From contig CM073197.1 of assembly GCA_037042915.1 (NCBI GenBank), positions 1,488,001 through 1,552,000 on the forward strand: 64,000 nt of DNA, written 5' to 3'. This DNA comes from Auricularia sp. M13 (taxonomy: Eukaryota > Basidiomycota > Agaricomycetes > Auriculariales > Auriculariaceae). Position 1 is the stretch's first letter; each line of letters begins with the position of its first letter. Below are positions 43,826 to 55,213 of the stretch, in pieces. The position numbers were made by a program, and so were the translations under genes. The notes below the pieces were generated by a model, which saw only the letters and a list, made by a program, of their open reading frames with translations, was not told the DNA's origin and did no database searches.

Positions 43826-44912
43826 ATGCCGCGCTTGGCCGCCGCCCGTTGGCTGGGTCGCCGCTTTTACGCACAGCTAGCTCATGACTCGCACTCTGCA
43901 ATCTCGCGTTCCCTGCTGAGCGCTTACAACCGACGCATTCTTCAAGAATTTCATGATCACCGACGTTCCACGCCAGGCTGTATGTCGCTGCCACAGCTCC
44001 TAGGTCAGCTGCAAGCCCGCGCAGGCCACGTTCTGGACACCACTTTACCATATGAGTCTGCGCCTCCTAGCTCTCGCCGCGTTGCCTTCGACGTTGCTCA
44101 CCCTGGACTCGTCTCTGTGAGCCACATTGTGGATGACGGAAGCCAGCCAGAAGTTCACACCAGCACTGGCTTCGCCCTTCATCTGCCTGACTATGCTGCT
44201 ACTGCTATCTTGACTTGCGCCCACACGCTGCAAGAGGTACTCATTGGCTCAGTCCGTGCGACCGGAGCGTTGACGACAGGCTCAGATTCGACACTCTCGC
44301 CTACTGGAAAAGGAGGCAGTACACTCAGGCACCCTCATCTGCACCTCTGAAGGTCAAACTTTGCCCGCTTCTGGTATCCTAGCGTCCCTGCCGTGGCACG
44401 ATCTTCTCCTGCTCTCAGTCAACACGCCCGTGTCTACGAACATTCCTTCTCTACCCATTTCACCATATCCCGCGCCGATAGGCAATGCATCTCAACTGCC
44501 GTTGGTGGAAGTGGAGCCCACAAGCTCGACAACAACTTCCAATTGGAAGTCTGGAACCATCCACGGCTACAGAGACCCGTGTGGTCGACCAGCTGAGGCG
44601 AGCGTGACGACCGTAGCTACCGCGCACAAGATTGACCCAGGTTTCCGCTTTAGCCAGGGACATACGACACGCTCTCACAGATTCTATTCTCCCCTTGTCC
44701 AACCCAAGGCACGAGTGGAGCACCTCTCGTCGACGAATCATCTGGCGCGGTGATCGGTGTTGCACTCGGTACAAAGGTCGAGACTGGTGCGTTCGTCGGA
44801 TATGGCGTCCCTTCGGAAGTGATATACGAGGTTAGTCATCTACCATAGTCAGCGCCCAGCATGCATTACCTTGTTGCAGATGTTCTGCCTTCCAGGCATG
44901 CGCAAAGCGTAA
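43826..44912 (+). CDS. Trypsin-fold serine protease-like protein with mitochondrial-type N-terminus
   Basis: The ATG at 43826 gives MPRLAAARWLGRRFYAQLAH, an Arg-rich start without acidic residues that resembles a mitochondrial presequence. The chymotrypsin-fold triad can be picked out. His is in STGFALHLPDYAATAILTCA then HTLQE, Asp in ILASLPWHDLLLLSVN, and Ser in GTSGAPLVDESSGAVIGVAL (GxSGxP). Introns at about 44236-44279, 44611-44651 and 44831-44879 keep the frame: LQE to AQIRHSRLLEKEAVHSG, then ASVTT to PGTYDTLSQILFSPCPTQ, then VIYE to MFCLPGMRKA with stop at 44912. The oxyanion motif is GTSGAP rather than the usual GDSGGP, as in HtrA/Nma111-like and viral-like trypsin folds. Substrate unknown. 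Only about 77 bases separate it from the divergent Mph1 start. Confidence 0.7.
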
Positions 44913-45520
44913 CGCAACATACTGTACCAGATATTGTCCATAGGCATAGAGCTCTGTTGCCGCACAAATACACGTCCAATCGGACAAGCCAGCGCTCGAA
45001 TCAACAGGCAGTCTTGCTCAAGCAAATCTGTTAGCGGTCACGGTCGTTTCCTCTACGGTCCAATCCAAACGAAAATCCCGTCGACACCAATGGGCTATGC
45101 GCCTGTGCCCTAATCATGGGACCATGAGCACAGTCGTGTTCTTTGGTGAATAGCGACACGGTCTCCAGGTTCTGACGCTCCGTGCTGACGAGCTCGAGTC
45201 GTGGTGCGATGATGGAAGGTTCAATTGCGCCACTGCAAGAGCACGAAGAGCACGTTCAGCGGATCTCGAGGACCGAAGCGTTGGGCAACGATATCCTAGA
45301 GGGCACGGCACCGCGATGAAGCCACTATTTAATACAGTCCTGATTGCGTTGGTACATCTGACCAATAATCGGAGCAGAAACATCCTGGTTCTCGTCGCCC
45401 ACGTCTCACGAAACAAGCTATCATATTGCGCTATAAAGATAGCAAAAGTTAAAACATGGTACTGTAGGTATCCGGGGGCCTTGACCGACAGGAGTCGGAT
45501 GTGCAACTATGCCGCGAACC
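44913..45520. other. Intergenic region, no gene seen
   Basis: About 600 bases between the 3' ends of the protease gene and the DJ-1/PfpI gene. A minus-strand open frame at 45114-45506 has no domain and is taken as noncoding. Confidence 0.45.
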
Positions 45521-46386
45521 TCAAACGCCGAGGTATGCACTGCTCTCGCTATCCTGACGGTCGGCGGAGGTGGTATTGAAGATATCCGAGAAGGGATCCC
45601 ACGATGGGTCCGTGTGGCGGTCGTACTCGATTATGTTCGCAATGGTCGTGGCAGTTCCTTCGCCGTAGACGTGCTCGATCCACGCGAATATGCCATCGAT
45701 ACCCGCGGCAACGCCACTCGTGGTCCAGATGTTTCCGTCTACAACCCAGCGAGCCTGCGTAGACAGTGACAAATGGCACAGCAGTAACTACAAATGTTTC
45801 CTTACCTTGGGGACCCAGTCCACGTTGGGACCGGTGGACTTGACGAACTCCCAGGCAGCCTTGTTTCCCGTGGCCCTCTTCCCATCCAGGACACCAGCAC
45901 GCGCAAGGAGCGTCACGCCAGTGCAGACAGAAATGAGATATTTGAGCGACGGATATGTGTTGCGGATTAAGTCGATCTGGGGCTGCAGTTGTTCAATGGG
46001 GGCACGAGTACCAGGCCCGCCAGGGACGATGAGAACGTCAAGGTTCTCCGGCGGATTAGCGAAGGTGTGCGTAGGTACAATGGATTGGTTGAACGACGAC
46101 GGTGTTTGCATCGCTTGAAGCCTTGTACTGACTGGCTCGAGTGACGGCCCAATGATAGAGAGGTTCAAAGGCACCGTAATTGAGAGCATATTCAAGGGGT
46201 CCAGCGGGCCGAAGACGTCGAGTGCCTCGAAAGCGGGGAAAACGATATAGCCAACATGCAGGGCTTCGGGTCCTGGAATTCAGTTTGAACCTCTGATCAT
46301 TGATACCTAGAGGTGAGTGCGTACCGGTCGCCTGCGCAGCAACGTATGCGCACAAAGGCGTAGCGAGCACAAGTGGGAGCCACATT
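45521..46386 (-). CDS. Secreted DJ-1/PfpI-superfamily protein (isonitrile hydratase-like)
   Basis: The ATG at 46386 gives a convincing signal peptide, MWLPLVLATPLCAYVAAQA; an in-frame ATG at 46430 would spoil it by adding 15 residues. An intron (about 46275-46326) joins ATG to PEALHVGYIVFPAFEALDVF and GPLDPLNML. The class I glutamine-amidotransferase-like fold follows: NLDVLIVPGGPGTR, then IRNTYPSLKYLISVCTGVTL with the nucleophile-elbow Cys in SVCTG, then GVLDGKRATGNKAAWEF. After a second intron near 45805-45752 come ARWVVDGNIWTTSGVAAGID and the C-terminal helix FAWIEHVYGEGTATTIANII. It belongs to the DJ-1/PfpI group near isonitrile hydratase and AraC-type GATase domains. Most members are cytosolic; the leader suggests secretion or entry to the ER. 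Reaction unknown. Confidence 0.8.
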
Positions 46387-48211
46387 TGGACAGGACTCTC
46401 GAGAAAGGAAGCGTTGGGAATGGAGATCATCGTTTCATCGCCAAGTCTACATTTATACTGCTATAAGACGCCCGGCCATGTGTACGCGGCGCCTGCTACG
46501 ATCAGGATTTACATGTGTGTTATTTCATTGACACACGACGCAGGACCGTATCGACGCCGGATACAGTATTTCTGCTGGATTCTCCGATTCTCATCACGCA
46601 ATCGCCCAGACTCCGAGGTAGTACCCATTCACTTATTACCACCGCTGAAACCGACCACCATCTTGTACGATGAGCGCGATGACTGTTTCGTGGCGCGAGT
46701 TGGAATTTCCAGTAAACTCGCCTGCGGCCAGCACTACGGCATGATGGAGCACGCGATACGATGAAAGGGCGAGGAGTGATATAACCCCTTCGGCAGCCAT
46801 CCACGGCGGAGAATGGGCAAGCCTGGTCCAGAAGACATCTCATCATGTGCTGCTTGAGGTTCCCGAGCAAGGGGTTTACTCGGGAACGGCAAACAACATA
46901 ACTCCTAAGAACACACGTTGCCGCGACGATAGATGACACTGCCAGCGGGCCGAACGGCGTCACGGGCCCCGCTGACGCTAGCGTGTGTTGTCAGCGCGGT
47001 GTCCGGGGTTCCCGCCGTCGATGGAAGGATATGTTGTCGATGTTCGGTATAGAAGTCGTGTTGCGAGCAGTGAAGCTGAGGGGAATGGGAAGACCTCAGA
47101 TGCATGATGGAGTTACCGAGCAACAGTGTTCGACTTGAAATGGACACGGGGCAAGACAAGACATGCGTGGTAGGGAGCAGTCGAGGTGGAAAACAAGCAT
47201 CTCGAGGTATCGGCGATAAACCACTTGCTCGAATGGAAGAGGTAGGTTCAGGTGCGGGCCATAGAGAAATGGGCGAGTGCACAGCCGGCCACGCTGACGG
47301 GTCAACACACCGAGACTGGTGAAGGAGGTGGGAGGCAGATGGGAGGTTGCGGGGGTGGACTGGGGCGATCGCCGAACCCAGTGCGACGCTATATGGGCGG
47401 CGAAAATGCCTCAAGCCAAAATGCCTCATCTTCCGGATGCTAATCGCATAATAGCTCCGCTCCGCGTCTCTCAAATCTCTTCCAAGTCTCTTCATAGCCC
47501 GCTCGATGGTGGGTTTGCTAGCTTGTTTTTACATGGTCGGCATAGTCTCGGAAATATTCAGGCACCCAAGAACTTGTGTACTGTCTATTTCTTATCAGCG
47601 ATAGCTTCGCCTTGGTCTTCTGCTCTGTAAGTGTTCCGTGGTCGGCCTATATCTTGCACAGATGTAGAAAACGAACCGACATCTCCACACGATACGAGGT
47701 CCTGGTTACTCTTTTATTTTCTTTTGCTTCGGTTGCTAGTCACGGTGAAGGCAACACAAAGCAGGCGATCGCTCGGAAAACGGAGCGTCTGCTTATGGTT
47801 TACACCACGGCTGTATGGCTTTACAACAATTACGCCTGGCTCATGGATTCTCGGGTATCACATGTGATGGTTGTTGTAGGCTGCAATTTCCAGAAGAGTC
47901 TTCCCCCGCGCGGAGTCCGAGGACTCACTAATAACGCCGTTTGTCTTTCGGAACTCTGACTCCAGCTCTCGAGTTTGGACGTAATCCACTCGTTGAATTA
48001 CGGGACTCCATAAAGGCAACATCAAATAACCTGCCTCGATTACCCTCAATATACTACAGTACATAGACGTATATCTGACCAATAAGTAATCATTGGTTTC
48101 TGGGAAGCTGAACGTGCTTATTCGCGACGAAAATATCCTCCGCCCTCGGTTCGGGGGCTGCATGGGCTTTGTGCACACCAATGAGAGGCTGAATGAGGGA
48201 GTCGAACGCGA
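46387..48211. other. Long intergenic region, no gene seen
   Basis: About 1.8 kb, the largest empty stretch in the window, between the DJ-1/PfpI start and the arrestin 3' end. A minus-strand frame of 196 codons (46905-47495) is Pro/Ser/His-rich with no recognisable fold. Near 47405-47430 the string aaaatgcctca occurs twice, 15 bases apart. No RNA gene or mobile element was recognised. Confidence 0.4.
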
Positions 48212-49706
48212 TCATGCAGATACAGAAACAGTATGCGTCGCCGGTGCATCGTCCACCGCGAACTGCTTCACGCGCTTCACGGCGTTGACGCTCAGCTGTC
48301 TTGCCTTCGGCGACGTCGACGTATGGAGGTAGCACGAGACTATCCGGGAAACAGCAGCACTACGATTTACAGTCCTCAGCAAAATCGAAGGGAGAAACAG
48401 GACAACCGGCAGAATGTAACGCACAGAGAGAATTGTCAATGGCCGCTCTACCCGTAGTAGTCGCGGGCTCGTGCCTGGTGTGGAGAAGTTGACATCGAGC
48501 ACGATTTTGTGCGAGATACGGATGGGCGCGTTGGTTCCGTCAAGAGTAGTCGCCCGCAGCAGATCGTCGTCGGGCAAACGGGCAACGTGGCTAACTTGCA
48601 GCGACTCGCCAGGAGAAAGCTGTGCCATCACATAAGGACCGCGGGAGACAGTAGGACTGGACGTCTTCAGCACTGTGCCAGGTCGCTTTCCCGGACGCGA
48701 GGACGATGATAACGCATCAGAGCTATCCTCCTCACTCCAAAGCGGGGTGAGGTGGTCCACATGGAACACTAGGCGACGATGTGGTGGGGGCGCGGTCGTC
48801 TGCCCCGGTTTTGCATGCGATCGAAGAGCATACGACTGCACAATACTCGCAGAGATCGAATGTAAACAGAGCTCTTGTGGTACGGAGGCGAGGTTGAGCG
48901 AATAGTGGATCACGCCACCGACCGTCAGGTGTTGCGACAAAAGCGTCATGAGATATGGCTGCGAGTGTGAGCGTTCATACAAGCCCAATCGTGGGGACCA
49001 CTGACACCAGTCTCGCTATGAAACCCTTCGAACCGCTCGTTGAGGGCGGCTGTCTCCGCTTCGCTGGATGAAAGCATCGTGAGAAAGTCACAGGCGTAGA
49101 ATAAGGATCCTGGACGTACAGGGCTGGGACTGCAACGACCTCAGTAACCTGCTCGCCTTTGACTGCACCATCCGGACCGTCGGCAACAGCGAACAGCTTG
49201 TAGAACACTCTTCCATAAGGACATCTCTCATATGGGGCGCTGGAGCGAGGAACGTTCAGTGTCCATGCGAAGCTGGCTCGTTTTGAGTTGTCAGGCTCTA
49301 TCTGCAGTGCAAAGCAGTTCGGACTCACGTATGTTCGCCTGGTTCTAAGCGCTTAGGAATGGACACTTCGCACTCCCAGCTGCCTAGAACGCCCTTTTCC
49401 GTGCTGCTACACATTAGCAAGTTGGCGCGAAGAGTGGGCATGGCCATACGAATGTCCAGGTACGGTGAGGCTGTAATTGGCGACAAGCTTTACCACCAGA
49501 CTCGTGAACGCGCGAGGCTTGGGCAACGAGAGCACAATTTGCCCCAGGAAGGTGTCATTCGTGTCTGGTGCATCCGGCTCCAGATGTTCGTATACAGTCG
49601 GGGGATGAAGATGGAATATGCCTTGATAGGGCTGAATCTTCAAGGTTGGGCGCCGCCCGCCGCCAAGAACAGAGACCATGTTGTCAGTGGGATGCTTTGG
49701 GCGCAA
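48212..49706 (-). CDS. Arrestin-domain protein
   Basis: Alpha-arrestin-like adaptor. The frame opens MRPKHPTDNMVSVLGGGRRP, with a second possible start at 49679. The N-domain reads LKIQPYQGIFHLHPP, then DTFLGQIVLSLPKPRAFTSL and VVKLVANYSLTVPG. After introns come SKRASFAWTLNVPRSSAPYE and RCPYGRVFYKLFAVADGPDG. The C-domain includes LTVGGVIHYSLNLASVPQEL, CLHSISASIVQSYALRS and PTVSRGPYVMAQLSPGESLQ, then APIRISHKIVLDVNFSTPG. The FAWTLxVPxxSAPYERCPYGR signature is typical of a fungal arrestin group. The last exon is uncertain: I favour ILFSCYLHTSTSPKARQLS ending at 48212. Another frame through the same bases stays open to 48090. No PPxY ubiquitin-ligase motif was seen. Partner receptor or transporter is unknown. 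Confidence 0.72.
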
Positions 49707-50120
49707 TGATACGAGTCATTTCTATATGGCACTCCGGTGCTGTGCATTTCAGGCCCCGGATGGTGCAGGATGGTGCCTTCAAGATGGCGGAACTGCGGGC
49801 TCCCCACCCGACAGCACCGGGCAGGTACATTCTTGCCCTATTTTTAGACAAATTTCGATGAAGAGTTCCTGGCAGTTGCTCTCGTCTCCGCTCCTTGCAA
49901 TTGTGCTGCATCCTGACCCAGTAAATAGGTAGGTAGTGGTCGATAAATTGATAGCCTGGCCCTGTGGTGCTGACCAAGTATTCATAATCCCCGGGAGTTT
50001 GCACTGGGAAAACATCAAGTCATGTGACTCTTGATTTTGTTATGGCAGCAAACGACGTGATGCCTGTCAGTTGGAAGCAGTTCTCCGCGGTTTCCATCAA
50101 ATTCAAGCTCCGCGGCTCGA

Positions 50121-51625
50121 ATGCCGCCCTCGACCAAGACCTCGGCGCCTGTCCCGCTCGCACGGCGGCTCCTCTTTCCCAATGGACCGTCGACGCCGCC
50201 GCCGCTGCTCTCGGGCGTGCCGCAGGAGCTGAACGACGAGCTCTACGACTTCCTTGCGCTCGCATTGCGCGCGTTCGTGCTGCCCTGGTGGTCCAAGATC
50301 ACCAAGTACGACAAGGAGTTCCTGCCCGAGATCACGCGCGTCGTGTCGCACGTTATACGCGGCCTCGAGCCCCGCGTACGGGCGGCCGACGTGCCCGGCC
50401 TCGTCCTGCGCGACGTCCCCGCGCTGCTCGCGCAGCACTACGCCGACTTCCATGCTGCGCGCCTCCGCCTCGGCACGTCGTACGCTGCAGGCGAAGGCAC
50501 GCTCGCGGAGACGTTCCACTCGCTGCAACCGCACATCGCCCTCACACCCGAGGGCCAGATCCGGGACGAGTACCTGCGCCAGGCCGTCGAGCGTGTGCTG
50601 CAGCTCGTCCTCCCGCCCGAGGACTATGCCGCCCAGGCCGAACGCGAGATCATCCGCGAAATCCTCGTCAAAGTCTTGCTCGGAGACGTCTTCCCCAGGG
50701 TCGTGCAGCCCTGGTTCATACAGAAGATGGTCCTGGACGTCCTGGGCCCGCCGCGGTCGTCTTCCCTGTCGGTGCGTCTCTCATGCATTTTGTACGGCTC
50801 CTTCTAATATAATACAACAGCCTTCAACGCCACTATCTCAAGCCTCGTTCCATGCAATGGTCATTCTATTTCTATCGGCTGTCCAAGCCATGTCTGCGGC
50901 CTGCTTGACTGCAATTGCAGTATCGCAACAAGCATGGCATGCCATTGTTGCCATACACAATGCCAGCAAACCCTCCAAGGACCCTGCACGGCAAGGTCTT
51001 GGACGTGGTATTGTGGATCTGGTTGGCGAGGTTCTAACGATGCGCACAAGATTCGCGTCGGCGATGGTGCTTGCGTTCATGCAAATGTGCATAATATGGC
51101 TTTCGCCATGGTTCGACCGGTATGTCCACCCAAGTCGATCCCATGTTAAGAATGCTACTCATGGAATGTCAAACAGTTATGCTCCGCATCTCATAGAACA
51201 GCATCTCTGCACGCCGACACTCGTCCTGAAAGTCGTCGTGCAAGGCAAGAAGCTGCTGTTCCCCAACGGGTGGCCTGGACCCCCACCCATAGACCCTACG
51301 CCTGAGGAGCAGGTTGTAATCCGCGAGTCGCTCGAGATTCGTCTGGCAGGGCTTCTACCCGGTGCGTGCAGTGCGGAGACCGCGGTCCAGGGTTGCTCAC
51401 GCCCGCACAGACGCTGTAGCACCTGTTTTGATAGGACACGACATGCCGTCGAGACGCCTTACCATCAAGTCCGCAATCGACCCGTTGACGTCGGTGCCGT
51501 GCAACAACCACCTGCTCATATTCATCCTGGATGCCTTACTCTTGGCGCTGTTTCCGGAGATGGGGATGGAGACGTGTGCAACGCACTCGAGCGCGACCAC
51601 GCCGCGCGCTGACGAGTCGCCATGA
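50121..51625 (+). CDS. PXA-domain protein (Pxa1-like, PX-associated family)
   Basis: The ATG at 50121 gives MPPSTKTSAPVPLARRLLFP. The PXA domain follows: LNDELYDFLALALRAFVLPW, WSKITKYDKEFLPEITRVVS, VPGLVLRDVPALLAQHYADF and EREIIREILVKVLLGDVFPR. These are the amphipathic helices of PX-associated domains found in sorting nexins. An intron near 50770-50820 leads to a hydrophobic segment (VILFLSAVQAMSAACLTAIA) and MVLAFMQMCIIWLSPWF. After further introns come LLFPNGWPGPPPIDPTPEEQ and ESLEIRLAGLLP, then after an intron ending near 51429 SAIDPLTSVPCNNHLLIFIL and LLLALFPEMGMETC. The C-terminal IDPLxSxxCNxHL segment matches nexin-C-like ends. No PX or RGS domain is visible. An endosome or ER membrane role is inferred from the family. 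Confidence 0.78.
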
Positions 51626-51829
51626 TTACGACGACGATGACGATGAGTTGCATGATTGTCACAGCATGTCTATTTATTTCTCACGCTGCATACTTATTCT
51701 CGTGTTACAAGAGAGACGTTGGTTCTATTTCGTTCGCTGGTAGATCAGAGGTGTACATAGGGAGGAGCAGGATATAAATCTGGCAAGAAGGGTTGGGACG
51801 ACAGCGGAGGGAAGACTGAGCGGCACGCG

Positions 51830-52665
51830 CTACACACCAGGCTGCGTCCTGGGGTACGTCGTGAGCTCGCTAGCGGCGTCGTCGACGAACCAGGTGACGG
51901 TGCCCGGGTGGGCGGGGCGGACGCGCGAACAAGGCAGGCCCAGCTCGGGCTGGTCGAGGACGGCGTGGAGGATGACTTTCTTGGCTGCGCCGGTGGCGAC
52001 GAAGGCGATGTGGGCGGCGTGGTTGATGACTCTGAGGGTGAGGTGATGCGGCGCGGCGGCGGCTTGGGCGAGTCCTCGATGTATGCCACCCAGCGGTCGT
52101 CCTCGAGCAGGATGGAGTGTCCGGGGAAGAGCGACGCGGTGTGGCCGTCGGGGCCCATGCCGAGCAGGATGAGGTCGAACACGGGGAACCGCGCGGCGTC
52201 CTTGCTCGCGAACTCCTGGATGAGCTGGCCCTCGTACGCGTCGGTGACCTCGTCAATGTCGTCGATGAGCGACTCGTCGATGGCGTGGATCTGGCTCGCG
52301 GGCAGCGCGCCGCCCAGATGCGAGTACAGCTCGCGCTCGCACAGCGAGTGGTTGGACTCGGGGTCGCTGAAGGGCACGAGGCGCTCGTCGGCATAGAAGA
52401 CGTGCCTGCATGTGCGCGATTATCGGCCCAGCCATCTACGCGCGCCGGCTCTTATCACGCACCACTTGTCCCACTTCACGCCGGGCCTGCCAATGAGCCC
52501 GCGCAGCGTCTTGGGCAGCGAGCCGCCCGAGATCGCAATGGTGAAGCGGCCCTTCTTGTTCACTGCGTCCTTCTGGATCTTGGTGATGTACGCCGCCAGG
52601 CTGTCTGTCAGCGCGTCGACGGTCGGGAACGAATGCAGCACGGGCGCGGTGGCGGTCATCGACAT
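51830..52665 (-). CDS. 6-phosphogluconolactonase (SOL family), frame interrupted once
   Basis: Second enzyme of the oxidative pentose phosphate pathway, hydrolysing 6-phosphogluconolactone. The ATG at 52665 gives MSMTATAPVLHSFPTVDALT and GRFTIAISGGSLPKTLRGLI. After an intron (about 52467-52409) come HVFYADERLVPFSDPESNHS, FPVFDLILLGMGPDGHTASL and FPGHSILLEDDRWVAYIEDS followed by PKPPPRRIT. The expected continuation, LTLRVINHAAHIAFVATGAA, then ILHAVLDQPELGLPCSRVRP and HPGTVTWFVDDAASELT ending at 51830, is present but in another frame. The switch falls at about 52043, inside ATCACC-TCACC, where one C less than expected is seen. No intron can explain it because the flanking codons are conserved on both sides. 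A sequencing error or a recent one-base deletion is likely. The frame as printed continues to 51745 with unlikely sequence. Confidence 0.86.
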
Positions 52666-52800
52666 GGCGGTTGCGAAGAACAGACGGGAATTATATCAAT
52701 AGCGAAAGGCAGGAAACAGGATGTAAAGGTCGTAAACGCGGGATGAGTGAGACAACAACTATGTCGGAGTGCAACACCACTTCCTCCGATCCACACGCAC

Positions 52801-52815
52801 GCTCTCTCTCTCTCT

Positions 52816-52817
<2 letters not shown>
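52801..52817. repeat. (TC)n microsatellite
   Basis: A short run of ct dinucleotides ending in the ctag that contains the YPT7 stop codon on the opposite strand. Confidence 0.8.
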
Positions 52818-53774
<957 letters not shown>

Positions 53775-53888
53775 TCGCGGCAATAAGGACTCTGGGTCGT
53801 CAGCGAAGAGAGTGGAACTGGAAGCTGGAAGGGCGGGCGGGCAATTGGACTCCGCCGACGAGGCCGGCTGAGCACTCGGAGCAGAGCC

Positions 53889-54870
53889 ATGCAGCCCGGT
53901 CCCAGCTCGCTGGCGACGTTCCAGGACGTGATACGGCAGCGGCTGGTCGAGCGCAACGAGCGCGAGCACGCCTATGCGTCCATCATCGAGCAGTGTGCGT
54001 CGCCGTGCCCACGTGTTCTGCGCGCCGTCCTCACCGAGCCCCAGATCGCCGGCTGGCGCAGCAGACCCGCCTGCTCAAGGAGCGCAACCAGAGCCTGCTG
54101 CGCGCAGTCGGCACCGTCAAGAGCAACCCAAATGCATCCACAGTCCTCGTCGGCGCCGAGGAGTGAGTCTTGCTCGCCGCTCGCCCCGCGCCATCCCGCT
54201 CACCGTCTCCCCCCAGCAACCCCGTGCGCGCGGCATACACGTCCTCGCTCGAGTCGCAGATATCGAGCATGCGCGACGAGCTCGCGGCCGCATACAAGGC
54301 CCAGAGCCAGGCGACACAGCGTCTCATCGCCGTCAACGACACTCTCCGCGCCCAGGAAGAACAGTCCCGCATCGACGGCGAGAACATGCGCAAGCTGCAG
54401 GACGAGCTCACCATATTGCGCCGGAAGGTCGCGCAGCACACAGAAATTCTCGCTGAAAAGGACAAGACTGTTCAGGTTCGCCTCGCTCAATTGCCGTCTC
54501 TCCTCCTTTGCTAAATCATTTTATTACACAGAACCTCAACGACGAGCTCGCGGCGCTGACGCTGGAGGTCACGCAGCTCGAGCAGCGCAACATAGACCTG
54601 CGGCGAGACAATGCATCGCTACTCTCAAGATGGATCGACAAGATGAACCTCGAGGCCGAGAAGCTGAACGAGGCCAACGTCTTCTACGAGGACCTCAAGA
54701 CGCGCCACGAAATGGCCACCGCCGCGCTGGGCGACCTCCCGACAGCCAAGTCGGCGGGGCCGTCGGGCTCGGGAAACGGGGTGGCGAACGGGACGTCCCG
54801 AACGACGGGGAAGAGTCCCGCGACTGGGTCGACGTCGAGCACGTTGCAGAGCCTGAGTCCGAATGGCTGA
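53889..54870 (+). CDS. ATG16: Autophagy protein Atg16
   Basis: Coiled-coil scaffold that dimerises and binds Atg5-Atg12 to direct Atg8 lipidation. The ATG at 53889 gives MQPGPSSLATFQDVIRQRLV and ERNEREHAYASIIEQ, the amphipathic Atg5-binding helix. After an intron (about 53990-54050) comes LAQQTRLLKERNQSLLRAVG. After another comes NPVRAAYTSSLESQISSMRD, with a long coiled coil through NMRKLQDELTILRRKVAQHT. After a third intron (about 54475-54531) comes the conserved NLNDELAALTLEVTQLEQRN, RRDNASLLSRWIDKMNLEAE and ANVFYEDLKTRHE. It ends in a Gly/Ser/Thr-rich tail at 54870. There is no WD40 domain, as in other fungi. The RDNxxLLxRWxxK(M)N motif is diagnostic of the family. Confidence 0.9.
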
Positions 54871-55213
54871 TCGTCAGCGATTCCGAGGACAAGGACTGAG
54901 GATCCCCTCCCAGTGTCGCAAAGAGTCGCCGCTTGCCCCACCCATTCCCCGTCGCCCATTGTAAATATGCCTGCCAGCTATTCGCGCTTCCCGTGTCTTG
55001 CTATTTTTTTCCCGTTGGATTTCTCGCGCTGCCTCACGCACCTACGCTCGCTTCTAGTCCCCTTCTTTTTACAGTACCTTTCTGCTTTCCAGAAATACAG
55101 TTACATACAGTAAGGGTTTGCTTGCTGGTCGGCCGAATGAACTGACCGCCGAGTCATGGGGAGTTCCATAAAACCGGCGCGCGCCTGTTCTCAGGCTTAT
55201 CCTCCTGCGCAAC

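Noticed and set aside
46905-47495. 196-codon minus-strand open frame in the large gap
   Set aside because: Pro/Ser/His-rich, no hydrophobic core, no domain, no spliced neighbours.
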